This document shows positions 5,511-7,171 of a DNA stretch of 7,171 nt, piece after piece. The notes under the pieces were generated by a model. It saw only the letters and a program-made list of their open reading frames with translations, made no database searches and was not told the origin of the DNA. Within the stretch, counting starts at the first letter, position 1. Each line of letters opens with the position of its first letter. The stretch is from Pseudomonadota bacterium (GTDB taxonomy: Bacteria; Pseudomonadota; Gammaproteobacteria; SZUA-229). A program made the position numbers and the translations under genes. The DNA is taken from contig JADFWF010000330.1 in NCBI GenBank assembly GCA_015222965.1, forward strand, positions 1-7,171, read 5' to 3'.

Positions 5511-6887
5511 CTAAATTTTTATCGCGCCGACGGCATTCAAAAACACGATGATTACGGCAAGTGGAGTGACAAAACGAACGAGAAATCGCCAGGTTTTATA
5601 TATTACTGGATGAGTAGCCAACTCTTCTTTTGTAGACTGCTCACGCATTACCCAGGCGGCGAATATCGCGATGAATAACCCGCCCAGCGGTAACATTATA
5701 TTTGCGGTCAGGTAATCCAGGGTATCAAAGAAAGTCAGGTTATCGAATATATAGGGAATACTCATCGTTTTGTCTTTCCAGATATTAAACGAGAATACCG
5801 TACCCAAGCCGACAAACCAGGTAAGAAAACCGATCCATACTGATGCATAAATTCGACTCAGGCCTTTGTTTTCGACCAGATAGGCGACAGCCGGTTCGAT
5901 CAGCGAAATTGCCGATGTCCATGCTGCAAACACCAGCAGAGTAAAGAATATTACACCGACCAGGGTGCCACCCTGCATATGGCCGAAGGCTATGGGTAAG
6001 GTCTGGAATATCAATCCAGGACCCGCGCCCGGCTCCAGGCCATTGGCAAAAACGATGGGGAAGATAGCAAGGCCTGCAAGCAGGGCCACCACCGTATCAG
6101 CGATAGCAATCCAGATGGCCGCCTGAGTAATAGAATACTCCTCCGACAGATAGGAGCCATAAACCATGATAGCCCCCATGCCCAGGCTTAGTGTAAAAAA
6201 GGCGTGCCCCATGGCGGTAAGGACTCCCTCACGGGTAATCGTGCCGGGCGTAAATAAAAATTCTACACCTTGCATAAAGTAGCCGGTTGTCATGGCATAG
6301 ATAACAACGACGACCAGCAAGCCAAACAACAGCGGCATCAGGTAAGTAACTGCCTTTTCAAGACCCTGCTTAACACCACGAGCGACGATCATCATGGTCA
6401 TCACCATAAAAATGGTGTGCCACGCCAGCAGACGTTCAGGATCACTTACCAGATCGGTGAAAATACTATTCACACCATCAGCGGTGACGCCAAGAAACAT
6501 ACCGCTACCGGTGCGAAATATATATGACATCGCCCAGCCGGCGATCACACTGTAGTAAGAAAGGATCAAAAACCCGGCAGCGACACCCATCCAGCCCAGC
6601 CATACCCAGCCAGGATTGCGGTGCTCGTCTTTTGCCAATGCAATCATGGTATTGATAGGGCTCTGCTTGCCTCGACGCCCGAGCGTGATTTCAGCCATCA
6701 TGATGGGAATACCGATCAATGCGATACACAACAGATAGACCAGTACAAAAGTGCCACCGCCATTCTCGCCCGTTATATAGGGAAATTTCCAGATATTACC
6801 CAGACCAACGGCAGAACCTGTGGCTGCGAGGATAAATACGGTACGATTGGCCCATTGACCATGAATTGAAGTACGTTTTTCAGACAT
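5511..6887 (-). CDS. sodium-dependent transporter, NSS (SLC6/LeuT-like) family
   Basis: This is an inner-membrane sodium symporter of the LeuT fold; bacterial members import amino acids. It has 458 residues and about 12 membrane helices. TM1 (about 14-36) carries the signature GSAVGLGNIWKFPY and TM2 has the GIPIMMAE end. TM6 has the unwound SLGMG (234-238) and TM8 has AAWTSA (321-326). By eye alignment to LeuT, Ala26, Asn31, Thr232 and Asp264 fall at sodium site 1, and Gly24, Val27, Ala321, Thr324 and Ser325 at site 2. Asp264 stands where LeuT has Asn286. The LeuT Glu290 position is Ala268, so Asp264 may supply the charge that makes transport chloride-independent. The substrate cannot be read from sequence. 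It is the first gene of a probable unit with ratA and rnfH. Its own ribosome site is weak. Confidence 0.93.
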   Translation of the reverse strand: MSEKRTSIHGQWANRTVFILAATGSAVGLGNIWKFPYITGENGGGTFVLVYLLCIALIGIPIMMAEITLGRRGKQSPINTMIALAKDEHRNPGWVWLGWMGVAAGFLILSYYSVIAGWAMSYIFRTGSGMFLGVTADGVNSIFTDLVSDPERLLAWHTIFMVMTMMIVARGVKQGLEKAVTYLMPLLFGLLVVVVIYAMTTGYFMQGVEFLFTPGTITREGVLTAMGHAFFTLSLGMGAIMVYGSYLSEEYSITQAAIWIAIADTVVALLAGLAIFPIVFANGLEPGAGPGLIFQTLPIAFGHMQGGTLVGVIFFTLLVFAAWTSAISLIEPAVAYLVENKGLSRIYASVWIGFLTWFVGLGTVFSFNIWKDKTMSIPYIFDNLTFFDTLDYLTANIMLPLGGLFIAIFAAWVMREQSTKEELATHPVIYKTWRFLVRFVTPLAVIIVFLNAVGAIKI

Positions 6888-6913
6888 AATTTCGTTGTTA
6901 TTTTTTATTGCTC

Positions 6914-6925
6914 ATTGTTAACAAT
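6914..6925. promoter_or_regulatory. 12-base palindrome, possible operator
   Basis: ATTGTTAACAAT is a perfect palindrome placed directly downstream of the predicted -10 box, over the expected start point. That is a common position for a repressor site. I cannot name the regulator. Confidence 0.35.
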
Positions 6926-6954
6926 TTATAGCACCGACTCAAGCTATTTTTGAA
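6925..6954 (-). promoter_or_regulatory. candidate sigma-70 promoter of the transporter-ratA-rnfH unit
   Basis: On the minus strand, TTCAAA (6949-6954, 4 of 6 to the -35 consensus) is 18 bases from TATAAA (6925-6930, 5 of 6). The -10 is preceded by TGC, giving an extended -10. Transcription would start near 6918, about 30 bases before the ATG at 6887. Confidence 0.55.
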
Positions 6955-7031
6955 GATATCGTGAATTAGATACAGCAATCACACCTTTTGGCGATAATGC
7001 TGGCTTAAGCTAACGTACACAATTGAGCCAA

Positions 7032-7048
7032 AGCGGACGTAGTCCGCT
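7032..7048. repeat. short perfect hairpin
   Basis: AGCGGAC-GTA-GTCCGCT is a 7-bp stem with a three-base loop. No T tract follows on either strand. It belongs to a run of palindromes that continues to 7151. Confidence 0.5.
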
Positions 7049-7053
7049 AGTCG

Positions 7054-7081
7054 TTGGTCCTTCGTCATTGGTCTTTCGTCA
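7054..7081. repeat. 14-base tandem duplication
   Basis: TTGGTCCTTCGTCA (7054-7067) is followed immediately by TTGGTCTTTCGTCA (7068-7081), differing at one base. Confidence 0.8.
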
Positions 7082-7095
7082 GACATGCAGGTCTG

Positions 7096-7151
7096 CATAA
7101 GGAACGTTGCAGGCATTGTCGGAGAATGCGCCGGCAACGCTACCGCTTATG
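7096..7151. repeat. long interrupted hairpin, REP-like
   Basis: Nested arms pair from outside in: CATAAG (7096-7101) with CTTATG (7146-7151), CGTTGC (7105-7110) with GCAACG (7134-7139), and GCATT (7113-7117) with AATGC (7125-7129), leaving a 7-base loop. On the minus strand the structure is introduced by GTAG a few bases outside. This recalls the GTAG-headed palindromes between fur and relA, but the stem sequence is unrelated. Confidence 0.5.
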
Positions 7152-7171
7152 ACGGCCTACAAAGAAACTAA

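Larger units (their letters stand above)
6888..7171. other. non-coding region upstream of the transporter gene
   Basis: No gene is supported in these 284 bases. They hold the transporter's promoter candidate (6925-6954) and a 12-base palindrome at its expected start point. Beyond 7031 there is a cluster of hairpins and a short tandem repeat. In E. coli smpB is the neighbour of ratA; if present here it would lie past the window edge. Confidence 0.6.

Noticed and set aside
1..7171. A hidden defence, phage or secretion system
   Set aside because: Nearly all coding capacity is taken by recognisable core genes. No mobile-element genes or unusual composition were seen.

Overview
The window reads as ordinary core chromosome of a gammaproteobacterium. 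RelA, Fur, BamE, RatA, RnfH and Tdh all resemble their gammaproteobacterial counterparts along their length. The fur/bamE divergent pair and the ratA-rnfH pair converging on bamE are arrangements known from Pseudomonas and enterobacteria. I cannot name the genus. All genes lie on the minus strand except bamE.

Reading the minus strand from high to low coordinates: 6888-7171 is non-coding, with a promoter candidate and a cluster of palindromes and short repeats. Then come a sodium-coupled NSS-family transporter (5511-6887), ratA (5040-5483) and rnfH (4713-5027), with gaps of 27 and 12 bases, so probably one transcript. Between rnfH and the convergent bamE lie a six-copy heptanucleotide repeat and a 13-bp hairpin whose loop holds the bamE stop codon. 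bamE (4261-4596, plus strand) diverges from fur (3738-4151), and two Fur-box-like sites lie between them. A 409-base gap after fur carries a composite inverted repeat enclosing two opposed REP-like palindromes. Then follow relA (1154-3328), a 68-residue membrane protein (932-1138) and tdh (1-902, cut by the window edge), with gaps of 15 and 29 bases.

Functionally, fur controls iron homeostasis and relA makes the stringent-response alarmone. tdh degrades threonine. bamE belongs to outer-membrane protein assembly. ratA and rnfH are small conserved proteins, one START-like and one ubiquitin-like. The NSS protein probably imports an amino acid with sodium. The least expected linkage is relA, the small membrane protein and tdh in one tight run.

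I found no phage, CRISPR, insertion sequence or defence genes, and nothing that convincingly amounts to an undescribed system. The points worth a second look are regulatory sites, repeats and gene linkage.
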